This document shows positions 14,201 to 26,565 of a stretch of DNA of 64,000 nt, in pieces; position 1 is the first letter of the stretch, and every line of letters begins with the position of its first letter. This DNA is from Anticarsia gemmatalis (Eukaryota > Arthropoda > Insecta > Lepidoptera > Erebidae): NCBI RefSeq assembly GCF_050436995.1, contig NC_134753.1, positions 9,672,001 to 9,736,000 on the forward strand, read 5' to 3'. The position numbers and the translations under genes were made by a program. Under the pieces are notes generated by a model, which was not told the origin of the DNA, did no database searches, and was given only the letters and a program-made list of their open reading frames with translations.

Positions 14201-17200
14201 CGTCTTAACAACGAATATCATTAATGCTTATGAATATCCAAATTAAGGTTACCCGTTAAAGATTCTTACATGTGTGTTTTCTTAAACTTGCTACGTTTAT
14301 ATAAACCCAGAATGAAAATCAAATTCCCATACTTCATTCCTCTGTAATACGGACTCTAATATTGAAATCTTCAAAATGTTGGTGTACAAATAGTAACGGC
14401 TCACAAAATAATCGTTGCTCCTCGTTTATACCTATTTCAGAAACTCAGTCAAAGCATTACCATGAAGATACACTTAAAACTGACACGAGTGCCCTTTTAA
14501 TGCGGAAATCACTAATAAACAGACAAATCGACAATTAGAGAGATAAAAAATGCCGACCGTGGTTTTCTATTCGTTAACAACCGGGTTCTGAAAAATCGGT
14601 CCATGGATAGTGTTATTACTATTCCAGATATAAAATTGCAAAGTATGTTTTTGACTTTTATATTATTGTTTTATACAGTACTTTTAATGGTTCTCAGACT
14701 GAAATGGTTATTTAAATTAATTTACTTAGCTCTATAATAGAACAAAATATTGATCTAATCAGTATTTCTTTATTTTCTTATTAATATAAATAAACAAAGT
14801 GAAATGAATCTGAGATAATAATTTAATTTGCATAATTTATGTGAAAAACCCGTTGCTTGCATATTTTACCTAAGTTCAGTATTTTTCTTCAAAGTCACGA
14901 TGACACTGCATTATTAAGTAGACCACGCTTAGAAATACTACACTTAATTGTTAGATATCGCTATAAATCTACGAGATAAACTTAAAGGACCATTATAACG
15001 AATAGAAATCTGGCGAAAATATTATGTAAGTATAGTAGTAGAATTTCTAATCAGACAGAAAAGTAAAGGAAAATCTACGTTTAAAAATTACATTAAAATT
15101 CAATACGAAACAAAAAAACTATCAAAATGAAAAGGTCCTGAATTGGAAATGTTAAATCGGAGTCTATGGGACAACAGTTGAATGGTAGCTGAGTACCGAA
15201 AAAAGACAAACCAAAACTTATTTCTTGGACAGTCACATGATCATGAGTGTTTAGCTACTTTTCTCTATTAACTTAAGTATTGCATGCATTTATGTAACAT
15301 TAGTTACATTTGCACATACAGTTAGGATGTATCCTAAAGAATGTTGCAACACGGCTTTAAAAATATTGCCATTGAAATAGATAGTTTATGAATACAATAC
15401 TTTCTATGCTTGTTTTTGTCCAAACTGTGGATGTTCAAAACATCCGGTATATTATGTAGAGCTCACTAACGTTTTTCTATTATCATAATCCACTGACCAC
15501 TTGCACTGAAATACATATCGTTACATTTTTTGCAAACACTTGAGTTTATATCTTAAAAGATATGTTATGTACTTTTGTTATTTAGGTCACCAAGACTAAA
15601 ATTAAATACGTTTTTTTTGTATTAATTAGCAAAATAACTCAATTTACTTTTATGCCTACACATAACTTTAAACTTCACTGTAGGTATATCAAAAAATCCT
15701 CGATGTTAATCTTGTGGTCAATAAGATAAGTATTATTTATGCAGATAAACATTTGTGTGCAGATAAATGATTGACAAGTATCTCTTGAGAAATTTCAATG
15801 CGTTACATATCATTATGATTGATTTTCGACATGTTTTTTCCAAATCGTCACGGACATGCGTCATTCCCTGCTATGACAGACATCATTTTAGTAACTCTAT
15901 TACTAACAAAATAAATCCATAAACATCTATCTCTTCAAAATATACAGATTCTGGCACCAGAGCAATACCCCAACCAATCAAAAGAAGAAATAAATCATAT
16001 CTATCAAAAAAATTAAGCATACGGCTCTCCCTTCCATAAAATACTTCTTCTAAATTTCAATTAACTATTGGTGAATGAATTCATTGATCAATTATAGACA
16101 CCCGGAAAGGATTCACGTTCGACATTTTAACAATTAGTGTTATATCGTAACAATTACAATATGGATTTACTAAACACTGAGTCGTATAAAACAAAACAAG
16201 AGACGTGCGATGTTTTGATATTTCTTTATGGAAAGGTCTTTCTTGACGGCTTGTTAGGCCTATTGGCATTGCGTCGAGAGTCACGGGTTCGATTCAAGAC
16301 GTACAGGGGTGGTTTTAGGGCGTGTTTTAAATTCACGTTTTGAATATTGGAAAAGGCCAATAGTTAGTAATGTTTAACTTTATCTGTCTAAAACGATTAC
16401 ACGGTGAACCAATAGTAATACTTTTTTATTCTATTGAGATGCCAGGAAACGACGTGCCCTCATTTTCAATAAAAATCATGATACAGAAGCACAAAGATAG
16501 CATTAAATTTATACCTATATAGCACGCAACACACTTAAAAGATTATCGTAAGAGTAGGTGATTCTAATAGGAATACAAACAATTAGTGTTTATCGCAACC
16601 TGTTTCATTGCAATATTCGAAAGCAGGCCCTGACATTATTGTTAGACTGTCGAGTGTTCAATGACGCGTGGTAGGATAACATACTGCTCATCACTTTGAG
16701 ATATGTAGTTCAAATACAGAAACCTTTCCTCTCTTGGAATGTTTCCTTTATATGTATAGTCTTATTAATTACTTTCACTTTTCCAATCCATATTAGATGT
16801 GTTTTATATGGGGTATGCCTTTTACCGGGTCGTCCCCAACACTGGGCTACCGTTTCGAAATATTTTAACAATTTCAATTTCAAAATTGGCAATAGGTTTA
16901 TAATAGGATTTTTTTATATCTAGTTACAATAATAGAGAGAACACTCTTTCCGTACACCAAGTTTTGAACAAAGCTAAGCTAATTCACTCAAACATTTATT
17001 TGTTTTGTATCGGAATCAATTTCATATCCTGTGAATTGTGAACTCCGTGAAGAGACTTGAACGGACAGAAACTTAATGTATTTGTTTATTTCATATTAAC
17101 AAAATTTGTAACAGAAATCCAGGCGGAGACTTCCGTAAGAATATATATCCATCAAAACAATAATTTACACAGCCGTACACTGATGTTATTTAAACAAAAC

Positions 17201-17784
17201 TTCATTTAATATACCTCCATACACAAGGATTTCTACCTCTAGTTTAAAGATTTTTACTATAACGATTATTCAGCAATTTTTTTCACTAACCAAACTGTCG
17301 ACCTGCGTTTAGAATTTAACCGCAACATACCTACTATCAATTAAAAGACTACGTATAGGACTAGGCAGGCTGTATACCTGCATTATAAACTCAAAAATAT
17401 TTTTTTCAAACTTGCGGTCATTGCCCGTGTTTTGCAACTTTAAAACCAAAATTGAGGGCATCACCAGTTTTGAAAAATAACCTGTTTTGAGGTTTATACA
17501 CAAAAACCAGTTTAGTTTTCCTGTATGAAGATGATAAAATATATTTAATACAGAAAGTTCGTAACAAATAATCTACTCTATTAAGTCATAAATTAAACAA
17601 TTAAGTACGAAAATAAAAAAAATAACTGCTAGAAAACTATTAAAACTACGTCGAAGCCCCTTCCATCACTACCAGAAAGTTATAAACTTTATGTCATAAA
17701 ATGTAATAATTGACTAATATTCAATTAACAAAAAAATATAAATGAACTAACCTGCTTTAGAAGCGCTGGTGATATTTTAGTCAT
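2243..17784 (-). CDS. Tret1: Facilitated trehalose transporter Tret1-like (MFS sugar transporter, 464 aa)
   Basis: Nine coding exons on the minus strand: 17752-17784, 10190-10325, 8942-9156, 7559-7703, 6854-6992, 5378-5544, 4988-5183, 3925-4108 and 2243-2422. They total 1395 nt, giving 464 aa plus TAG, with GT-AG junctions and compatible phases. Family hallmarks are visible. GRMITG lies near the N-terminal half, PESPVWL at residues 187-193 and QQYSGID at 259-265. DRAGRRP starts at 307, GELFPAHYR lies before the last exon, and PETKGKS is at 433-439, followed by a short cytoplasmic tail. The many hydrophobic segments fit a 12-helix MFS permease of the plasma membrane. Tret1 proteins move trehalose or other sugars by facilitated diffusion. 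The position that is usually Arg in PESPRWL is Val191. Substrate is inferred from family only; it could be a related hexose transporter. Exon 1 encodes only 11 residues and is the least certain, although it restores an ATG exactly in phase. Confidence 0.9.
2766..2801. repeat. Short perfect hairpin in the last Tret1-like intron
   Basis: CTGGGACCGC at 2767-2776 is the exact reverse complement of 2791-2800, extended by one A-T pair, with a 14-nt loop. It is GC-rich against an AT-rich background. It may be a remnant of a transposon end; function unknown. Confidence 0.5.
3595..3900 (+). mobile_element. SINE-like repeat split by a TIR insertion
   Basis: Two pieces resemble a common moth SINE tail. 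The left piece at about 3595-3660 contains ATACGTAAGGATCGTACT. The right piece at about 3851-3895 contains CTGTCTACCCCCAT and GGCGTAATTTTATGTATGT. The right piece is similar to fragments at 11040-11115, 42109-42170 and 56705-56770. The intervening 180 bases are a separate inverted-repeat element. Identification of the family is from memory of moth genomes. Confidence 0.5.
3664..3845. mobile_element. MITE with about 37-bp terminal inverted repeats
   Basis: The left end at 3664-3701 and the reverse complement of the right end at 3809-3845 share ACTATC(C)GACTACCGACAACCG and the flanking CTC-ATTCT. One base is inserted and a few differ. There is no coding capacity. Target-site duplication could not be fixed. 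It sits inside a SINE-like sequence in a Tret1-like intron. Confidence 0.7.
11040..11115 (+). repeat. SINE tail fragment
   Basis: Contains TCTGCCTACCCCTATAGGGA, then GGCGTAATTTGATGTGTGTA, a degenerate copy of the segment also present near 3851, 42109 and 56705. Four copies in one window indicate an interspersed repeat. Confidence 0.55.
11811..11843. promoter_or_regulatory. Pair of palindromic E-boxes (CACGTG) in Tret1-like intron 1
   Basis: CACGTG occurs at 11811-11816 and 11838-11843, with a CAATTG E-box at 11825-11830 between them. CACGTG is bound by bHLH-ZIP or bHLH-PAS factors such as Myc/Max, Mondo/Mlx and Clock/Cycle. The spacing of 21 bases is not the 5-base spacing of a classical carbohydrate response element. 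Regulatory use is inference. Confidence 0.25.
11964..12233 (-). mobile_element. tRNA-derived SINE
   Basis: Read on the minus strand, it starts with a tRNA-like head. Box A is TGGTTTAAGCGG (12205-12216) and box B is GGTTCGAATCC (12157-12167). A tRNA-unrelated body follows, containing TTTGTGTGATGAGCACGAGT and GTACAAGCTTCGCTTAGTTT, and it ends in a TTTATTTATTTATT-type tail at about 11964-11980. This layout is that of widespread moth SINEs transcribed by RNA polymerase III. There is no ORF and no clear target-site duplication. Confidence 0.85.
13578..13646. repeat. Two-copy tandem repeat, period 43
   Basis: A 26-base unit containing GATAACTTTTAGAACA occurs at 13578-13603 and again at 13621-13646 with two differences. 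It is small, non-coding and intronic. Confidence 0.6.
16240..16300 (+). repeat. Possible degraded tRNA-like SINE head
   Basis: GGGTTCGATTC at about 16286 matches a pol III box B, and GGCCTATTGGCATTGCGTCG precedes it. The rest cannot be folded convincingly into a tRNA and no clean tail is seen. It could be chance. Confidence 0.25.
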
Positions 17785-18104
17785 TACGCACGGATACCGA
17801 TACGGTGCTGTGCTGAAGTAGATGTATGAACAATAACGCACTGTCAATATTCGCACTGAGACTGTTACTTGCAGTTACACAAACCCGCGATGTATAGTAC
17901 AAGAGGTTCGTGCTACACCGGCGACCGACTCCTCTTGGCTGTCAAGAATGACTGCACCGATACCAGCCACCTACCACCTGTTTTGATTACAATCTGCGCT
18001 GACGCCTGGTCATGTGAGATGATCCAACACCACAGGCTTTATAACCTCGATGCGATAACCTCGACAAATGACGCTAATTCGAAAAGGACTAAGGCTAAAA
18101 AAAT

Positions 18105-18135
18105 ATGCCAATGCTCCATAATCAGTTAACCAAAT
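18105..18135 (+). repeat. 31-nt repeat unit, copy 1
   Basis: Begins ATGCCAATGCTCCATAA and ends GTTAACCAAAT. It is 30/31 identical to 20758-20788, and the sequences diverge immediately on both sides. Its nature is unknown. It sits about 320 bases upstream of the transporter ATG. Confidence 0.6.
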
Positions 18136-19278
18136 TTAATAATCACTTCTCAAATATGGACAGTAATTATCTTAAATTTAATACAAGGTATTGTGGCAAA
18201 CCACCCGTACGACCTGCAAACAATTCCATAATGCGATTGCAACACGGTGAGGATAATTCTAATAAGAAGATGTTTACTAACTTGCAACAACCTAGACGCC
18301 AAGCGAAATGTCTCATTGTCATTTACTATGATACGTTTCGCTTTTTTGCGAATTATAATATTATGCATATTATACATTTTACATCAAAATGTATATTATG
18401 GATAATACTACTAACGGGTGTAAAATGAGCTTAAAGATGAGGTGGTAGAGCTTTACGTTAATTTCAGATTAGTTTTATTATTTTCAACTATTGGTACAAA
18501 CGGTCAAAGTTATATATTGTTCAAATCAACAGCTTATAAAGTTAGTAATATTATTTCTAAGAGACTGATAATCTAACAGCAAAAACCACAAAAATCACTC
18601 TTCAGCATAATTTTACATTTTAGTGTTAAAATACGTTGTTTCATAGACCAATAACATGATATATACATAGATAGGTAACAAATACAACAGGAAAGTGCAA
18701 GGAAAAAATAAAAACACGAACATTAAACTGACACAGAATTGTTCATACATCCGACGTAGTTTTGGATTGCCGACTACAGACACTTTGTGGCTAGGCTATA
18801 AAATTAATGTTATGCTGCATAAAAATCATATAAAACGTATAAATTACGTTCGTATTTGTTTCACAGGAAAACTATCTGTAGCTGAACAATGCGCTGATTA
18901 TTCTGGTTTGACACCAAGCACTTCAACATTCGTTGAGCAAATAATAAAGCTGCATATTCCCACCACTAAGGCAGCGTGCAATGCTTAACACATCCCACAA
19001 TTAAAGAAGTTATACAGAAGAAGAGTTACAATATTTATTAATTTCAAATATTATTGACCTTCTTAATGTGTGAAATATCATAGTACTGATTTATTTAAAT
19101 CTATAATGACTAGGTATCTCCCAACATTTTCCTGATTCAGAAGAATGCTGTCTTATCTCAATTTAATAATTATTATCATTAATTATATTTTAGATTTTGT
19201 AATATAAAAACTTGATTGAATTTTTTTTTAACCACATTTTATTATATTCGTATCCAGTCATATACTATAAGCTCTGTA

Positions 19279-19328
19279 ATCCAATATTGCAAATAATAAT
19301 AATAATATTATTATTTGCAATATTGGAT
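19279..19328. repeat. AT-rich hairpin with a perfect 22-bp stem
   Basis: Arm 19279-19300 is the exact reverse complement of 19307-19328, leaving a 6-nt loop. An (AAT)n/(ATT)n tract continues to about 19375. It may be a cruciform-prone palindrome derived from a MITE or from microsatellite expansion. Confidence 0.65.
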
Positions 19329-19640
19329 ATAATAATATTATTATTATTATTAATAATAATAATATACGTCACAATTTTGCCGAAGATATTCTGATGTACC
19401 TACACCAATCAGAGGCAATATAACTATCTTATACACAACAAACAAGAAATTGTTTCCGGGCGTGATTTAGTTATGTTGTACCTTATGCGTATTGTATACT
19501 TAAACTATAGTAAACTCATTCGCATCTATTAGAGCACCAGTAGTAGTAGTAATATGGTCGTGCACTTCAGACGCATGCTTTATTAATATAACGAATATTC
19601 CAAACTGGGAAGTATTGATATCCAGCCATGGTAAAATTTA

Positions 19641-19759
19641 ACCCCCGGGGTCTGAGGTACATTTAGCGATAGTTTATATTTTCAATAGCGTTAAAACTCA
19701 TACAAAAAGCGTTATTGAATAGATAAACTACCCCTAAATGTATCTCAGAAACCGGGGGT
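19641..19759. mobile_element. Short palindromic MITE
   Basis: The left half begins ACCCCCGGGGTCTGAGGTAC. The reverse complement of the right half begins ACCCCCGGTTTCTGAGATAC. About 50 bases match on each side with scattered differences, so nearly the whole element is a hairpin. A related single end, CCCGGTTTCTGAGTACAG, lies at about 42029, supporting a dispersed family. Target-site duplication not resolved. Confidence 0.7.
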
Positions 19760-20757
19760 AAGACAGCTTGACTTATTGTTTAGTAAATAATTCAATCAAT
19801 GTGTATACATATAACATGCGTTTTAATATCAATAGTAAACTGCTTTGTAAGCAACATTTCATTATCAACTTATTGTTAATAAAAACTTCTATTACGCGTG
19901 TTGGCAATGACCATAAAAAATCTGCCAATGGAATTACATTTTTTGTTTAAAAAAGTTGCTAATCAAAATAAGCGCGGTACATGTCATCGTGATCTGATAA
20001 CCACACCGCGTGATTTGATTTGATTTGGTTTATACTGTATATGGTTTGGTCTAATCTAGGTTGCCAGAATTCCACTACCTGACTCGATAGAAGAAGTCAG
20101 ATGACTTGGTGACGACGATGAGTCACAGTTAGTCAAATTATTCACTGTAGATGCAGATAGTTAATAGTTAATAACTAGGAACTTCAAAAGTTTGCATGGT
20201 TGTACACTTACTGGCAATTCAAAAAATAAAATCCTATTAAAATAACAATAATAATGTATTTGGAAAATTGATGATTAAATTATATAATACAAAAAAATTA
20301 CAGAGATGGCAGAATAAAACCACACATCGTGGCCGCGTAGATGTCTATACCTTCGTAGCAGACAATTAGCTACGAATCAACGATAGTTATCTACTTACAT
20401 GTACAGGTTTCGATACTTTTACGAAAACTTAGTAGACATAATAACTTTTTCTGCAGTTCACATAACTTTTGTCTTCATAACTTCTTGTCTACAGAATCTA
20501 ATGTCAAAACGTAGCAATTCGAAATAATATTTTTTTATTTAAATTAGAATTGAACGACCGTTAATATTTATACGGTGCAATTAAATAAATGTTTAATCCT
20601 AGAAAAGTAATCACAGAGATATAAACCCTACTTCTGTTAAATACATAATAGGTAATTCTAGTCTATTTCTATATACCTATTGGGGACTACAATTGAAAGA
20701 TTCGCGACCTAGTTATTTAAGCCCCATGGCAACTAAAAAATGTCTTTCGTGATCAAG

Positions 20758-20788
20758 ATGCCAATGCTCCATAATAAGTTAACCAAAT
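20758..20788 (+). repeat. 31-nt repeat unit, copy 2
   Basis: The second copy of the unit at 18105-18135, in the same orientation and 2.65 kb away, with one base difference. It has no recognised transposon termini around it. Confidence 0.6.
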
Positions 20789-20959
20789 GATATGATAGCT
20801 AACCTTACACGACATATGTATATTCATACCACGACGGGATAATATAAACAAACCGCATATTATTATTTCCAATGAAGTGCAAATAGCAAACTTTTCCTCT
20901 ATACTCTAAATATTAGCGTCTGTACTCTTGAAAAGAAAAAAGCATGCATGTAATAAAGC

Positions 20960-21210
20960 CTTTCTTCCAACCGTGTTGGAGTTGGCTTCTAGTCTCACCG
21001 GATGCAGCTGAATAACAGAATTATACACGCCTATCGGACCTTCACAACCCAGTTAGGGTTATAACAAGATACCCTTCGGTAAGACTGCTTATCAGACTTC
21101 CCAGCTTCTGACTGCTGGTAACGACTGTCATAAATTTTTGAAAATGACAGCCGAGAGCCAGAGTTTTACATGCCCTTTCGAATCACGGATGAACTCGTTA
21201 TGTATAATAC
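20960..21210 (+). repeat. Moth interspersed repeat fragment
   Basis: Contains the run CCAACCGTGTTGGAGTTGGC, then CCCAGTTAGGGTTA, ATACCCTTCGGTAAGACTG, CAGACTTCCCAGCTTCTGAC and AATGACAGCCGAGAGCC. I recognise this order of words as a repeat common in noctuid genomes. The class (SINE or LINE 3' end) is not certain. There is no coding capacity. Confidence 0.55.
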
Positions 21211-24200
21211 GGTCATCCACAGATCAACCTCGACAAGTGTAGCTTAACCTAAAGAAGTGCAGTATCTGCACGTGGAAATTATTCATCACATGCATATAGG
21301 CAGAGGTCACTTTATATATTAATGTACTGGCGCATCAATCTTCATTGTTTAACAACGTAGACAATGGTCAAATGCTTGTCCACGCAAAATAGGACATTTA
21401 AGATAAGCTAATATCTTTGTATGTGCTTTTATGACATACTCGGCGTCTGATAACTGATAAAATTGATTTCTTAGATAGAGATATGTCCAGCAAGCGAATC
21501 ACGATAACCTAATAGATATCGTATTTAAATAAATTATATCTATTACGAGTACTTATCACTTTTCTGTGATTTTTTTTTTCTATTTTAAAATAAACAACAT
21601 TATAAACCTTACTCCCGGTCCCTCATTTTTATTTCAGTAAATTACGAAACTACCACAAATTCTTCTATACTTAGGAAAACAAGAAGATTATAAAATAAAA
21701 TAAAAAAGCTGAAAAGAGTTACCTTTTAATACAGTTTTCCTAATCATCTGGTGCAATTCTCCTAAAACAAGCAAATATATGATAAGATATGGGTTCCTCA
21801 TTGCTTGTGATTTCAGATAAACATCAAGATTTCAGATTTATCAAAACGATTTTTAAGATTGGGGTCGATTTAATGTCATCTTGAGATAAAATAACATTTA
21901 TATCACTCCGAGTCTTTGGACTTTGTACAAGTTTAGCTAATTAATAAATAAAAAAAAACCATTTGTTGTTTCTAATTAATTACTTATTGTGTGAAATCAC
22001 CTCATTAAATTAAAATTAAATATTTATTTTACTCCCTAAATTAAATATTACTATGTACAGAAATAAAAACTTTGTTTTAAGAGCATGTTTGGTCGACCAT
22101 GATTCTGGCCATGCTATTCCACATTATGCAAAAGTAAATTAACGGCAAGTCGGTTTAAAAGTAACATGGCTTGAATAGGATATTTAAATAGTATGCCGTC
22201 AATGATATAAGTAATGGTTCTCATCCTGTAATTCAGTTCATCTCTGCGGCAGCCTCATATGACGGATTGTGCACGTGATTTCACGTATAGGTATACATTG
22301 AACTGTACAAAAGATCTACACATCTATTCAGCTTTTAGAGTTACGTCAATATTACGATTTTTAGCTAGATTTATATCAAAGTTGATAAGATTTTCCTACA
22401 AGTAAACGTCACAAAATTCATAATACTCATTTATCAGAAAAATCAGAAGAAGAGTTCAAGAAATAATCTCTGATATAATGAAAAATTGGAGAACCAAGAT
22501 TAGAACCGGCAATTTTATTTAAGAAACGTATAGCAACAATGACAATATGTTAAATAGAAAACTTCATCAAGAGAAGTTAGGACTTAGATCCAACTTAACA
22601 TTCTATCAAGTAGGTACGACTTAAAAACTAAAAAGGACGCCTTAAATTTATTCTCCTTATAAAACATTGCTTCTATATTAGTAATTTAAGCTGACCATTT
22701 TATTATAAGTTACTTTACATCAGCTGCTATTTAATTTGTAGGTATGATATAGGAACTATCCACAAGGAAGTCGATATCTGAGACAGTAGCTCTCCATTAA
22801 TGTCTTGCTATAATACACAACGAATTACATGCATCGATCGACTCCAAACATTTAAACCTGACAAATCATCTTAACATTCAAGGGCTTACATCATCGCAGA
22901 ACCGAGGGAATACTCAACATGCTCGCTCTTAGCCGTTTAGTTAAATTGCAACTGACATTGTGACAGACACTTTGGCAATTGAATGTTACAAAGAACATCC
23001 AGGCCGGCGACTTATTATATTACAATTACACCTGTATAGTATCTCATAAGTTGGATTCTTCCTAAATTACTTCCAACAACATGAATCATTAAGCATTCCT
23101 TTGTGCTTTAATCAAAACAAATTACTGTACAAAGTGTTCAATGAAAACATTTTTAATTACAATCATCTATGCTAACAAAAATGTAATAAGTGTTCAAAAC
23201 CGCGTGATCATAAATAGCATTTTCAATTGTTTTTGAACATACCATCTTATCATGGACTTTTAAGTCATACTGACGAAATTAGAAACTTAAGGAACTTGCT
23301 AGATAGTATTAAATAGATACCCAGATCAACTTCGATCGAAGATCATCTTATGTGTATCATCGTTATAGACGCATTATTATTATTTTATTAAAATGTGTTT
23401 CACGTCTAACATAAACTCAACAAAATCCAGGCGCATTAAAATAAGGGTGATACAGTGACGTCAATAACATGATTATATTATTAAATATGTGCTAAGAATA
23501 ATGAATAAATAAATAAACAAATATACAAGAGATTTCTTGGACACGAAATCATGAGACATATATTAATGGAGGTCTTTGTTCCGGCCTCATTTGAATTACG
23601 ACTTTAAATTGCTCACAATCGAATTGCTCTTCCAAGCTTTAACACATAATGCATGTCATGTGTTTAAGGAAGGAGTAAAAAATAGTCTCAAAGAACTCGA
23701 CGAAATTTCGACCTCAAGATTATGTAAGAGCAACTAAAATAATGTTTGTACATACAGCTATAAATAGAATGAGTTTTAAAAATAACGCCGATTATGAAAT
23801 AATTAATCAACATACACACTTGATCCGAGTCGGTAAATTACTTGACTGCAAGCTCTCGTAATCTTAACGTATTCATACTACCTTGAACATTCTCTTAACT
23901 CATCTTTACATTACGGTTTTTTACTCTTGTATTTAGGAATTTGACAGTAAAATTATGAAGTTATTGTAATTAAGTTTATTAATCAGTAGCCATTGGAACA
24001 AACGTAGAATTAAACATTTAACATGTCGCCTTATTTGTTTGACTTGAAAACATTGCTCATTACTTCCGCATGTCACATAAAATGTAGAGTCATTTCATGA
24101 TTGGAACAGCAAATCACTACAGACTTTTACAGTATCAAATGTAAGGAGTTTTATTTTTAACTGCCATACTCTGATTAACGACTGACAGTAGAAATGTTAT

Positions 24201-24330
24201 TTATCTAACCCATAAGCACACGTAACTCTTAAATCGTTAGTAACTACATTAAGCATGTAAATTATCACGACATGTATGTATGAATTAGTTTAATTAAATA
24301 ACTATTGAACTCAGAATAACGAATGGCAAA

Positions 24331-24913
<583 letters not shown>

Positions 24914-26565
24914 TCTTTTATAAGTTTAATTTATTTTTAATGATATCACAACACCTAATCTGAATGGTGTGAACAGAAACACATTAGAAAATAATTCACG
25001 TGAACTATAAGATGATTTCTTATGCTAATATACTCGTATTAACACAATGCAAGTCTAAACAGGCTATAATAAGTGTAAATACAATTTAACGCTTTAGGGA
25101 AGCTTTTTGTTCATTTGTCGTCTTAGTGATAAAGACTTACGTCTTATCACCTCGTGATATTGACAATGACGTAAATGTTGTTCAGGACATCATGCGGCAC
25201 GTTTGTTTTACAACAGGATAATTAGAGTACGGGGTATAATAAGAAAAAACCACACGTTTAGGAAACGCAGGTCAATTGGGTTCATTTCTGAAAGACTTTT
25301 GATGTATTTATTTGCATGTAGCATGCATGCACATCGCACCTTTCTAACAAAACGGAAATTTTATCATCAATCTCGGATAATATAGTTAAATAATTTATCA
25401 TGCAGCACACATGCATTTCTACCGTTGAAGAGACGATTTGAATTGCACTAATTTCCCTATATTTGTAATTCCATTTACAAGTAGTAAACAGTGCTTAAAC
25501 CGCGTTACTTAAAACAAACTTCCTGAATCTTTTTAGACAATCTTTGCTCAATAGATCTTTGATGCCATTTTAGACCTATCTTATTCTAGCTTCTACGAAC
25601 ATAAAACATGGAAAATTAAATTGTATCCACAGCTGAAAATGGAGAAACAGTACCTACATGATTGGTTCGTTTAGTACCTTGTACCCAATGTTAATAAGCA
25701 GCGATTAATCGACTATAATATACGTAATGATAATTCAAATACAAGTTACAGGAAATACTATCACTTTAGTTCAAAGCCATGCGATACCTGTCGGTATTAA
25801 CCAAAAATACATATCTCTACAACCAATGTAATCATTAGTATCACCGGCCATTGAGGAACCATATCAAATAGGTAGTGATTTGTGCAATTCCATGGCTCTA
25901 TGTGGGTCAACCGAGTTCATTTCTAAGGTGAACACGTCGTCGAGCTCACAATGTACCGAAACTAAGATTTGAGTTAGCAAAGAGCCTTTATTGTGTCAAC
26001 CTTCTACTAATGTCATTCCAAGCCGGTTGTCACTGGATAAACTTTGTTCAACTTATTTCGGAAGTTAATATATGGTTTTAAGATGCAATATAAAATGTAA
26101 ATAAAAAATTTACACTATAATAAAGAACCTGAAAGTAGCTCTTAAACGGCAAACAATAAACACTACTCTGGGAAAATGGAAGCCGAGCGAGTGGAAAACC
26201 TAACTAAACCTAACTATACCGTCCCTTTTTCAATATAATGGTTGAAAGAAAGAAAGTAACTAATAATATCAAGTCCTATCGCACCATTGGTTTAGATCAG
26301 AGGTTATTGTAAAAGTCCCCACATACATACTAAGAGCTTATAAGAAACAGGATCCCACATTTTGAATTCGTCCGTATCGTTTTTATTACAAGCGCAATCA
26401 TTTCTGCTATTAATCTGACACATTCAAATTTAGTATACCTATGCATATCTTCGTCAAAAACTGAAGCAACAGAATTTGCCCAATGTAGATACTATATCAG
26501 TAAATTATTGATAATACATAATTATACTGATCCACTTTCAGTACATTGTGTACCTCGGCATCAAA

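Larger units (their letters stand above)
10326..17751 (-). other. First intron of the Tret1-like gene (7.4 kb)
   Basis: This long intron separates an 11-codon first exon from the transmembrane body. It contains a tRNA-derived SINE (11964-12233), a SINE tail fragment (11040-11115), a small 43-base-period tandem repeat (13578-13646), paired CACGTG E-boxes (11811, 11838) and a possible second SINE fragment (16240-16300). No second gene was recognised. Its length and position make it the most likely place for regulatory sequence, but that is inference. Confidence 0.7.

Noticed and set aside
16137..16343. 68-codon frame overlapping a box B-like word
   Set aside because: No protein similarity or splice context; it is probably degraded SINE sequence at most.
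18105..18428. 107-codon plus-strand frame, the longest in the 17.8-26.5 kb region
   Set aside because: The translation is low in complexity and hydrophobic at random, with no start context, splice partners or recognisable motif. Its first 31 bases are a dispersed repeat.
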